Below, one piece after another: positions 1 to 6,903 of a DNA stretch of 14,320 bases. Made by a program: the position numbers and the translations under genes. This DNA comes from Nitrospira sp. (GTDB lineage Bacteria; Nitrospirota; Nitrospiria; Nitrospirales; Nitrospiraceae), in assembly GCA_029858925.1 (NCBI GenBank), contig JAOUEB010000008.1, positions 1-14,320 on the forward strand, written 5' to 3'. A model generated the notes under the pieces. It saw only the letters and a program-made list of their open reading frames with translations. It made no database searches and was not told the DNA's origin. Position 1 is the stretch's first letter; each line of letters opens with the position of its first letter.

Positions 1-90
1 GCTATCTCCGGGATGATTCGTCGTATAATTTGAACGTCGCCTGAATCTTATCCCCCGCTCAAAGGCCTGTCAAACGGATAGGCAAATGGA

Positions 91-119
91 TTGCGCCGAG
101 ATTGAGTTCTTCTTACAAT
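91..119 (+). promoter_or_regulatory. Candidate sigma-70 promoter for the transaldolase gene
   Basis: A -35-like TTGCGC (91-96) is followed after exactly 17 bases by TACAAT (114-119), which matches five of six bases of the -10 consensus. It sits about 60 bases before the transaldolase start, leaving room for a short leader with the ribosome site AAAGGAG at about 166-172. The -35 box is weak (three of six). This is inferred from consensus only. A second TATAAT at 24-29 has no recognisable -35 partner inside the window. Confidence 0.4.
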
Positions 120-178
120 GACCGATAACGAAGCACCCAGATGACACTTCATCGGACATGACTTGAAAGGAGCCGTAC

Positions 179-826
179 ATGAAATTGTTTCTCGATACAG
201 CCAACGTGAAGGAAATATACGAAGCCGCCAATCTCGGCATCTTGGACGGCATCACGACCAACCCCTCGCTGGTGGTCAAGGAAGGCCGTAGCTTCAAAGA
301 AATGCTGCAGGAAATCTGCAAGATAGTGGACGGCCCGATCAGCGCCGAAGTCGTCAGTGTGGAAGCGGACGCCATGGTGAAGGAAGGTAAGGAGTTGGCC
401 AAGATTCACAAGAACATCGTGGTTAAGTGCCCGCTGATTCCGGAAGGCATCAAAGCGACAAAAATGCTTTCGTCGGAAGGCATCCGTGTGAACGTGACGC
501 TCTGCTTCTCACCGACACAGGCCCTCCTGGCTGCCAAGGCTGGAGCCTGGTGTGTCTCGCCGTTCATCGGTCGTCTGGATGACGTCAGCTCGGACGGCAT
601 GGCGCTAATTCGTCAAATTATCACGATCTACAAGAACTACGACTACAAGACTTCGGTGCTGGTGGCCAGCGTTCGCCATCCGCAGCATGTGGTGGATTCG
701 GCGTTGGCCGGTGGCCATATCTGCACGATGCCCTATAGCGTGTTCCAAATGCTCTTCAAACACCCACTAACCGATGCCGGCTTGAAGAAGTTCCTCGATG
801 ACTGGAAGACAAAGGGACAGCAGTAA
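179..826 (+). CDS. tal: Transaldolase, small TalC/MipB (FSA-like) family
   Basis: This 215-residue protein is the length expected of the small decameric transaldolase / fructose-6-phosphate aldolase family. It would move a dihydroxyacetone unit between sugar phosphates in the non-oxidative pentose phosphate pathway, in the cytosol. Family landmarks are visible: LFLDTAN with Asp6, GITTNPSL with Asn28, the Schiff-base lysine Lys83 in [18 protein letters not shown] near 105-112, SPFIGRLDD at 127-135 and ASVRHPQH at 163-170. Glu57, where E. coli FSA has Gln, and Phe129 of SPFIGR, where FSA has Tyr, favour true transaldolase over fructose-6-phosphate aldolase; this rests on known family differences. 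Cys84 after the catalytic lysine is a mild departure from the usual Ile. The start is set by the strong AAAGGAG about 7 bases upstream. The gene stands alone and converges on the uracil-DNA glycosylase. Confidence 0.93.
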   Translation: MKLFLDTANVKEIYEAANLGILDGITTNPSLVVKEGRSFKEMLQEICKIVDGPISAEVVSVEADAMVKEGKELAKIHKNIVVKCPLIPEGIKATKMLSSEGIRVNVTLCFSPTQALLAAKAGAWCVSPFIGRLDDVSSDGMALIRQIITIYKNYDYKTSVLVASVRHPQHVVDSALAGGHICTMPYSVFQMLFKHPLTDAGLKKFLDDWKTKGQQ

Positions 827-899
827 CGCCATAGGGTCTGGTTAATTCTGGATGCCCTACTCAGACAGAATAGTTGGTTGCCCCTGTTTCTCAGATGTA

Positions 900-929
900 G
901 CGCGTGCCTGACCAAGGTCAGGCACGCGC
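900..929. terminator. Perfect 14-bp inverted repeat between convergent genes, likely bidirectional terminator
   Basis: GCGCGTGCCTGACC (900-913) is followed by AA and its exact reverse complement (916-929), giving a very stable GC-rich hairpin; in practice about 12-13 pairs with a 4-6 base loop. It lies 73 bases after the transaldolase stop and covers the last three codons and TGA of the minus-strand glycosylase (I-A-R-A-stop). Neither strand shows a clear run of T after the stem, so it is not a textbook intrinsic terminator. It could still stop both convergent transcripts or protect their 3' ends. Confidence 0.6.
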
Positions 930-1673
930 AATTGCCGTTTGAGCCTTGCGGAACACTGAGTGGAACATGGGGCGAGTCAGTTTCCCGGTAAACGTATTCT
1001 GCTGACTGGGATGATACGAACCGAGCAGCGTCACTCCCCAAGGCAAGCGATACACAACTCCATGGCCAAACTTGGGAGTGGGAGATGGAATCTCAAGCCC
1101 TTCTACTCGACAGGCTTTGAGATAGTGGTCGAACGCGATCTTCCCCAGCGTCACCACCACACGGACCTTCTTGAGAAGTTGTAACTCATCCCGCAAGAAC
1201 CGGCTACATTGTTCAAACTCGTCCGGTGCTGGTTTATTTCCTGGTGGCGCACAACGCACAGTCGCTCCGACATAGCAATCGGTCAGTGTTAACCCATCGT
1301 CTCGGTGGGTCGATGTCGCCTGATTGGCAAATCCATGCCGACACAGTGCTTCGTACAGCCAATCCCCGCTTCGATCACCGGTAAACACCCGTCCTGTCCG
1401 GTTCCCGCCGTGGGCGGCTGGAGCAAGTCCCAGCACATAGAGTCGGGCGCGAGGGTCGCCGAAACCTGGGACCGGCCGTCCCCAATAGGTCCAGTCCATA
1501 AATTGACGTCGTTTAGTCTGTGCGATAGCGCGCCGATAAGTCACAAGCCTCGCACAGGCCGTGCAATCGGCAATCGCATCGTTCAGAACAGCCAGCGTCC
1601 GCATAAGGGCCGGCAGTGTACCATGAACAAGAATCTGGTTCCGCTTGCCGGTTACCCACTCTGTTGCTAGCAT
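918..1673 (-). CDS. udgB: Uracil-DNA glycosylase, family 5 (UdgB) with 4Fe-4S cluster
   Basis: The 251-residue protein removes uracil (and, in this family, other deaminated bases) from DNA as the first step of base excision repair. The family 5 signature GLAPAAHGGNRTGRVFTGD is complete at residues 82-100; Ala replaces the acidic or Asn residue of other UDG families in motif 1, as expected for UdgB. Motif 2 is GSYHPSQQNTFTG at 218-230. Four cysteines fit the iron-sulphur ligands: Cys37 and Cys40 (CTAC), Cys141 and Cys156. The ATG at 1673 is preferred because GAGGTGAT, an extended Shine-Dalgarno match, lies about 8 bases upstream. Homologues often begin nearer Met24, which has no ribosome site here, so the first 23 residues are the least certain part. 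The gene is divergent from the lytic transglycosylase, with 52 bp between start codons, and its 3' end is inside a hairpin. Confidence 0.92.
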   Translation of the reverse strand: MLATEWVTGKRNQILVHGTLPALMRTLAVLNDAIADCTACARLVTYRRAIAQTKRRQFMDWTYWGRPVPGFGDPRARLYVLGLAPAAHGGNRTGRVFTGDRSGDWLYEALCRHGFANQATSTHRDDGLTLTDCYVGATVRCAPPGNKPAPDEFEQCSRFLRDELQLLKKVRVVVTLGKIAFDHYLKACRVEGLEIPSPTPKFGHGVVYRLPWGVTLLGSYHPSQQNTFTGKLTRPMFHSVFRKAQTAIARA

Positions 1674-1725
1674 GGGCGATCATCACCTCGTTTACTACAC
1701 TTGACTTGCCTAAAGGAGTCACTGC
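1674..1725. promoter_or_regulatory. 52-bp divergent start region with two strong ribosome sites
   Basis: The whole gap between the glycosylase and transglycosylase starts is only 52 bp. It holds GAGGTGAT on the minus strand (about 1682-1689) and AAAGGAG on the plus strand (1712-1718, 7 bases from ATG). There is too little room for two full non-overlapping promoters with leaders. Promoters for one or both genes must therefore overlap this gap or lie inside the opposing coding region. No convincing -35/-10 pair was found. Confidence 0.5.
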
Positions 1726-2760
1726 ATGGTTGCCCTACAAATCGCCGCTCTCGTGCTCGCAATGGCACTGAGCGGCTTCATCCTTCCCACCGTGGCTTCG
1801 TCGGAATCTCTCACGGATCAAACCGAGAATGAGAACGACAAAGAGCTCACGGCTTCTGAGCCAGCGGAGGGACAAGCCGATCCGGAAGACCGCCTGGTGA
1901 TCCTGCCGGAGATCACGCGAGAGGGTGAGCGGTTCTTCCTAAGTTCGTTCAAGCTGCCCGACAAGATTACCTTTGCGGGGGTACCGGTTCCTCTCGATAA
2001 CTGGCAGGTCAGAGAACGCATCGAGTACGAGTTTTATCAATTCTTGGAAGATCAGGGTGAAAGTATCATCCTCGCCAAACGCACCGGTCGCTGCTTCCCC
2101 CCGGCTGAGAAGCAGCTCGCCGACGCCGGTCTGCCGGACGACCTGAAGTACATGCTGCTAGTTGAAAGCAAATGCGTCTCGGCGGCATACTCAAAGGCCA
2201 AAGCCTCAGGCCCCTGGCAATTCATCCCTTCGACCGGTCGGCGCTACCGGCTCAAGAGTGATGCAGTCCGTGACGAGCGCCGGAACCTCGAAATGTCGAC
2301 CGAGGCGGCCGTCAAGTATCTTCAATACCTGAAAGACCTTCGGCAGAACGATTGGTTCCTGGCAATGGCTTCCTACAATGCCGGCGAAGAACGAGTCCGC
2401 AAGCTGCTCAAAGACCAGAACATCACTGACTATTGGAAAATGCACGGGCCTCGCGAGACCATGCGCTACGTGCCCCGGATCATTGCGGCCAAGGAAATTT
2501 ATTCCCAGCCGGAAAAGTATTTGGGTCTGAGCAAGAAGGATCTGTATATTCCGCTGGAGACAGAAACCGTCACGGTGAATGTGAAGGAGTCGCAACGGGC
2601 ACTAGCCTCCATCGCGGAGGAATTCGGCACCTACTTCCTCGAGCTCAAGATGCTCAATCCAGAATTCAAGAAGGACGTGGTTCCACACGGCACCTATCAA
2701 ATCAGGGTTCCGCGCCAATCCTGTCCGAATCGTTGCTTCAAGCAAGGCGCAACGCCTTGA
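1726..2760 (+). CDS. Exported lytic murein transglycosylase, MltD-like
   Basis: The 344-residue protein begins with a hydrophobic signal peptide (about residues 1-25, ending VASS), so it should act in the periplasm. An acidic linker (about 28-56) follows. The SLT (goose-type lysozyme) fold covers about 125-260: catalytic Glu147 in LLVESKC, the AKASGPWQFIPSTG segment at about 158-171, and ASYNAG at 215-220. Such enzymes cut the MurNAc-GlcNAc bond of peptidoglycan to 1,6-anhydro products. The C-terminus (about 280-330, with LNPEFKKDV) matches the stretch after the SLT domain of MltD and a diverged single LysM-like unit; MltD of E. coli has more LysM copies and is longer. No lipobox cysteine is evident at the signal peptide end. 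AAAGGAG lies 7 bases before the start. It is the first gene of the operon with glycerate kinase, sharing one base with it. Confidence 0.9.
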   Translation: MVALQIAALVLAMALSGFILPTVASSESLTDQTENENDKELTASEPAEGQADPEDRLVILPEITREGERFFLSSFKLPDKITFAGVPVPLDNWQVRERIEYEFYQFLEDQGESIILAKRTGRCFPPAEKQLADAGLPDDLKYMLLVESKCVSAAYSKAKASGPWQFIPSTGRRYRLKSDAVRDERRNLEMSTEAAVKYLQYLKDLRQNDWFLAMASYNAGEERVRKLLKDQNITDYWKMHGPRETMRYVPRIIAAKEIYSQPEKYLGLSKKDLYIPLETETVTVNVKESQRALASIAEEFGTYFLELKMLNPEFKKDVVPHGTYQIRVPRQSCPNRCFKQGATP

Positions 2761-4097
2761 TGCCGATTCGCCTGCCAAACTCACCTGCGCGATCGCTTCT
2801 CCGGAAGCTGATCGCCGCGGGACTCCACGCGGCTGATCCTTACCATGCAATTCTCCAATCCGTTTCTCGCACCGAACGATCCGTACGGGTGGGCCGCCGA
2901 ACTTACGACCTCTCACGTTTCGACCGAGTATTCGCAGTCGGCGCCGGCAAGGCATCAGCGCGGATGGCGCAAGCACTGGAGCATGTCCTTGGCCCACGGC
3001 TGGAAAGAGGGTTCATCGTTGTCAAAACAGGCCACCGAATTCCCACCGAACGGATCAAGATCGTCGAAGCCGCTCACCCGGTTCCTGATCGTGCAGGACT
3101 ACTGGCTGCTGAACAGCTTCGGACATTGATCCAGGGCTTCACCCCTCACGATCTGTTGTTCGTACTGTTGTCAGGCGGCGCTTCGAGCCTCTTGCCAGCT
3201 CCGGTACTGGGTGTGACCCTGGCCGATAAGCAACGAACGACGCGGCTGCTGCTCCGAGCCGGCGCGACGATCCACGAGGTAAATACGGTCAGAAAACATC
3301 TCTCCTTGCTGAAGGGCGGCGGCCTCGCTGCCTCCACGAAGGCGACAATCTCCACGCTTATTCTTTCGGACGTCATCGGTGATGACCTCAGTACAATCGG
3401 CTCAGGCCCGACTGCGCCTGACTCGACGACGTTTGCTGATGCGATCAGTGTCTTGCGCACATATAAACTCTGGCCGACCGTTCCGAAAGCCGTACGCCGG
3501 CATCTGCTGGAAGGTCGGAGCGGGCGCGCACCGGAGACGCTGAAAGCCGGTTCACGGAGACTGCTCCGTGTGCAACACCATATCATCGGCAACAACAGCA
3601 GCATGCTTCGCGCCGTCGTCCACGCCGCCAAAGCGGCGGGTCTTCGGACGATCGTTTACCCAACCGCTTTGGTGGGAGAGGCTCAGGAAGCAGCGCATCG
3701 GTTTGCCAGGCTTGCCACGCCCTACGCCATGGGAAGGAAGACGTCATTACGTCCGATCTGTATCATTGCCGGGGGCGAGCCAACGGTCACGGTTACAGGA
3801 CGAGGCAAAGGGGGACGAGCGCAGGAATTCGCCGCCGCAGCCGCATTTGACCTTGCCGGACTACCCAATACCTGGCTGGCAGCGATCGGAACAGACGGAA
3901 CCGATGGCCCGACTGAGATGGCAGGCGCAGTCGTATCCGGCGACACCCTGACACAAGCCAAAACACTTCGTGTCAATCTTCGCTCGGCACTCCAACGGCA
4001 CGGCACCTACTCGGCTTTCAAAGCCCTTGGATGCCACATACACACCGGCCCCACCGGGACCAACGTCAATGACCTTTACCTTCTTCTCCTTCTGTAG
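2760..4097 (+). CDS. gckA: Glycerate 2-kinase, type 2 (MOFRL family)
   Basis: This cytosolic enzyme phosphorylates D-glycerate with ATP; the MOFRL (TtuD/GckA) class generally gives 2-phosphoglycerate, feeding lower glycolysis. The 445 residues match the class: VGAGKASARM with Lys64, AAHPVPD at 104-110, LLSGGASSLLPAP at 136-148, IHEVNTVRKHLS at 171-182, LILSDVIGDD at 200-209, and the C-terminal MOFRL domain from about 330 with AGGEPTVTV, GTDGTDGPTEMAGA at 377-390 and TGTNVNDL at 432-439. I set the start at the ATG at 2760, which shares its A with the TGA of the upstream gene (TGATG). The frame is open for 109 more codons upstream, but these lie over the conserved SLT region and look nothing like the family. 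This stop-start overlap implies translational coupling to the transglycosylase. Confidence 0.93.
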   Translation: MPIRLPNSPARSLLRKLIAAGLHAADPYHAILQSVSRTERSVRVGRRTYDLSRFDRVFAVGAGKASARMAQALEHVLGPRLERGFIVVKTGHRIPTERIKIVEAAHPVPDRAGLLAAEQLRTLIQGFTPHDLLFVLLSGGASSLLPAPVLGVTLADKQRTTRLLLRAGATIHEVNTVRKHLSLLKGGGLAASTKATISTLILSDVIGDDLSTIGSGPTAPDSTTFADAISVLRTYKLWPTVPKAVRRHLLEGRSGRAPETLKAGSRRLLRVQHHIIGNNSSMLRAVVHAAKAAGLRTIVYPTALVGEAQEAAHRFARLATPYAMGRKTSLRPICIIAGGEPTVTVTGRGKGGRAQEFAAAAAFDLAGLPNTWLAAIGTDGTDGPTEMAGAVVSGDTLTQAKTLRVNLRSALQRHGTYSAFKALGCHIHTGPTGTNVNDLYLLLLL

Positions 4098-4112
4098 GTA
4101 CTATCCGCATCG

Positions 4113-6737
4113 ATGCCACGTCCCTTTGTTCTCCCTTTGTCCCAATGCGCCGATCTCGAACTGGCCGGGGGCAAGGCTCTCGGCCTTGCCCGACTGTTGG
4201 CCGCCGGATTTCCAGTCCCTCCCGGCATCTGTATCACAACCGAAGCCTACGATCAGACTCTGCGGCTTTCCGGTTTTGCACAAGCAGAAGAATGGCGGAA
4301 AACTTGCGCCCTGTCAGGACAAGAGCGAGGATCGGCACTGTCTGATTGTCAGGCCCGGATCAAACAAGTAGACAATGCCACCCTTTCAACCGAATGGCTG
4401 GCTGGACTCCAGGCACTCGCTATGCCGCCGGACCAACGCTGGGCCGTCCGCTCGTCAGCTACTAACGAAGATACGGGCCGCACGAGTTTTGCCGGCCTCT
4501 ATCGAACCCATCTGGGCCTCTCCTTGGCTCAGGTCGATGCCGCAATCAAGGACATCTGGGCCTCGCTCTGGCACAACCGGATAGTGCAATACTCAATTGA
4601 GCGGATCGGTCATCGGGCAGTTCCCCTAATGGCGGTTGTCATTCAGCCCATGCTCGATGCGCTGGCTTCCGGCGTCGCCTACTCGATCCATCCCGTGACG
4701 GGCCGCTCGTTCCATGTGGCCGTGAACGCGGTGCCTGGTTTGGCAGCACCGCTGGTCGACGGCCAGGTCACACCAGACCAATATATCGTAGAGATGGATG
4801 CCCACCGGCAGCCAGCGAGGATTCGACGGCGTATCATCGCTCCCAAGTCGCAGCGCTTGATCGTCACCAAGGAGGGACTGCGTCACGAAGCCATTCCCGA
4901 ATCGTCGCAAGCTCAGTCGTCGCTCTCCGACGAGCAACTGTTCGAGCTGGCGCGCAGGGCCAAGGAGATCGAGCAGGCGTTCGGGTGCCCGGCCGATATC
5001 GAATGGGCGATCGACTCCCAAATGCTTTGGACATTGCAAGCGCGCCCCATTACCGGCGTTCACCCTTCGACCGAATTGACCGATGACGATTGCGAGTGGT
5101 CACGCGCGAATTTCAAGGAGACGATGCCAGAACTGCCGAGTCCCTTGGGGCTCTCGTTTCTCGAACTGTTCATGAAGGCGCATATCGTCGCGCCTTACCG
5201 CCGACTCGGCTGCCATGTTCCCGATGGACTGACATCTACGCGTGTCTTTCGTGGACGGCCCTACCTGAATGTGACCCTGTTTCATTCGCTCGTGGCACAG
5301 CTGCGCGGCGATCCCTACTTGTTATCCGAGCACATGGGAGGAGAACCGATCGCGGTGGCGCCGACGGTGCGACCCATCGGCTGGCTCGCGTTCATACGAG
5401 CGGGTATCCTCATGCTGATGGAAATGAGATGGGCGGTCGCTAACAGCGACACGTGGTTCGCCGAGATGAAGAGTCTGGCCAAGCAATATGATCCCCAACA
5501 TGTCGCAGCCCTGTCCTTTCAAGACACCGTTCGAACGCTCGATGAATTGGCCGGACGACTTCAGGCGCATGAACTGACCTTCGGCATTGCCGGCGGAGTG
5601 GCGCAATGTCTCCAAGCTCTGAACCTACTGCTTCCGCGATGGTTGGGTTCCGACTGGAGGACCCTCTTCAACGACGCCCTACAAGGGCAAGGCACGGTGA
5701 TCAGCGCCCAGCAGATTCTTCGTCTGGCGGAGTTGGCTGAACTTGCGCGCCGCGAAGCTGTTACCGAAAGATTTCTCTCATCGGAACCATGGAACCCATC
5801 GGAGTTTCACGCTGCCCTCAAGGGAACCGCGTTTCTTCACGCCTTCGATGGCTATGTGGAAGACTATGGCCATCGCGGTCTGGGGGAATCCGACGTGATG
5901 TCCCCGCGCCTGGCAGACAACCCTGAGGCGATCCTGGCTGTGTTGCGCCTGCAGGTGCGCGCGTCATCGCCTGGACGAGAGGCAATCCTGTCCCGCCAGG
6001 AGAAAACCAGAACGGCGGCACTGGCTGAAATCAAGCGGCGCATGGGTCGTCGATTGGATCGATGGGCGGTGTTCTCGTGGTTGTATAGACGGCTCTGCCG
6101 ATTTTTTGCGTTGCGTGAAGCGAATCGGCACTCGCTAATGTATTACTCAGTGGCCACCCGCAATCTCCTGCTGCGCATCGGAGACCACCTCGTCGCACAA
6201 GACCTATGCGATGCGCGCGAGGACATATTCTTCCTGACAATAGAGGACCGTGCCGAACTGGTCGCCGGGGGAAACCGCAACTGGCGGGCCTTGATCCGCG
6301 CGCGCCAAGCCGAACGGGAACGTAATGGGGCGGTGCAGGTGCCAGACACGATTCGCGATTGGGAAACCGCAAGTCAGGAGAGCGCGCCACACGACCACCA
6401 CGATGGAACCAGCCGAATGTCCGGCCTGCCTATCAGCGCAGGATCAGTAACTGGACCGATTCGCCTGATCCGGTCCCTGGCCGATTGGAGCAAGGTGACA
6501 CCGGGAGATATCATAGTGGCTCCCGTTATCGATCCTGGCATGGCCCCGCTTTTCGGGATCGCCGGCGGCCTCATCATAGAAATGGGCGGCACCTTGTCTC
6601 ATGGCGCGATCATTGCGCGGGAATACGGCCTCCCGACTGTCGCAAACGTCGAAGGGGCCATGACACGCCTGCCAGAAGGACGATTCGTACGGCTGGATGC
6701 GGGGGCGGGAACCATCCAGTTGGAACCAGACTCATGA
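4113..6737 (+). CDS. PEP-synthase-like phosphotransferase with rifampicin-phosphotransferase architecture, substrate unknown
   Basis: The 874-residue protein has the pyruvate-phosphate-dikinase ATP-grasp domain at about 1-315: GGKALGL at 19-25, WAVRSSATNED with Arg113 at 110-120, SFAGLYRTHL, SGVAYSIHPVTG at 186-197, ADIEWAID at 294-301 and LQARPIT at 308-314. A family-typical junction, CEWSRANFKETMPELPSPL (327-345), leads into a long, mostly helical middle domain (about 345-780). The swivelling phosphohistidine domain is at the C-terminus, with His830 in GGTLSHGAIIAREYGLP. The PEP/pyruvate TIM barrel of true PEP synthase is absent, so it should not make PEP. The order and total size match rifampicin phosphotransferase (about 867 residues). 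The expected chemistry is transfer of the ATP beta-phosphate via His830 to an acceptor bound by the middle domain; the acceptor cannot be read from sequence. The start is 15 bp after glycerate kinase, with only a weak AGGT upstream. Confidence 0.82.
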   Translation: MPRPFVLPLSQCADLELAGGKALGLARLLAAGFPVPPGICITTEAYDQTLRLSGFAQAEEWRKTCALSGQERGSALSDCQARIKQVDNATLSTEWLAGLQALAMPPDQRWAVRSSATNEDTGRTSFAGLYRTHLGLSLAQVDAAIKDIWASLWHNRIVQYSIERIGHRAVPLMAVVIQPMLDALASGVAYSIHPVTGRSFHVAVNAVPGLAAPLVDGQVTPDQYIVEMDAHRQPARIRRRIIAPKSQRLIVTKEGLRHEAIPESSQAQSSLSDEQLFELARRAKEIEQAFGCPADIEWAIDSQMLWTLQARPITGVHPSTELTDDDCEWSRANFKETMPELPSPLGLSFLELFMKAHIVAPYRRLGCHVPDGLTSTRVFRGRPYLNVTLFHSLVAQLRGDPYLLSEHMGGEPIAVAPTVRPIGWLAFIRAGILMLMEMRWAVANSDTWFAEMKSLAKQYDPQHVAALSFQDTVRTLDELAGRLQAHELTFGIAGGVAQCLQALNLLLPRWLGSDWRTLFNDALQGQGTVISAQQILRLAELAELARREAVTERFLSSEPWNPSEFHAALKGTAFLHAFDGYVEDYGHRGLGESDVMSPRLADNPEAILAVLRLQVRASSPGREAILSRQEKTRTAALAEIKRRMGRRLDRWAVFSWLYRRLCRFFALREANRHSLMYYSVATRNLLLRIGDHLVAQDLCDAREDIFFLTIEDRAELVAGGNRNWRALIRARQAERERNGAVQVPDTIRDWETASQESAPHDHHDGTSRMSGLPISAGSVTGPIRLIRSLADWSKVTPGDIIVAPVIDPGMAPLFGIAGGLIIEMGGTLSHGAIIAREYGLPTVANVEGAMTRLPEGRFVRLDAGAGTIQLEPDS

Positions 6738-6903
6738 TGGTCCTCGGCTAAAGAGACAGGGATAGAGCTGATCGTACCGAGGCCATTCCACTTCTTGACC
6801 TTTCCAATGTATTTCCGTAGGCTTCGCGCTCACTTGCAATCATGATTTATGATTCACGAGCAATGACGCGGCCGGCACAACATTCAGACGCAACAGTCAG
6901 CGG
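6738..6903. other. 166-bp gap between operons with small inverted repeats
   Basis: No gene is visible here. CCTCGG (742-747 of this thousand, i.e. 6742-6747) can pair with CCGAGG (6777-6782) around a 29-base loop, a weak terminator-like structure just after the phosphotransferase stop, without a T run. TTGACC (6795-6800) with TAGGCT (6818-6823) at 17-base spacing is a poor promoter match. AATCAT-GATTT-ATGATT (6838-6854) is a perfect 6-bp inverted repeat about 50 bases before the rmuC start and may be an operator or chance. The rmuC promoter is probably in this gap, but I cannot place it firmly. Confidence 0.4.

Noticed and set aside
65..83. Small hairpin GCCTGTC / GATAGGC with one wobble pair
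   Set aside because: Seven pairs without a T run on the plus strand, just upstream of the proposed promoter; too weak to call as a terminator or operator.
2433..2759. 109 extra in-frame codons before the glycerate kinase start
   Set aside because: They overlap the conserved SLT-domain and tail coding of the transglycosylase in another frame and do not resemble glycerate kinases; the ATG at 2760 in a TGATG overlap fits the family start.
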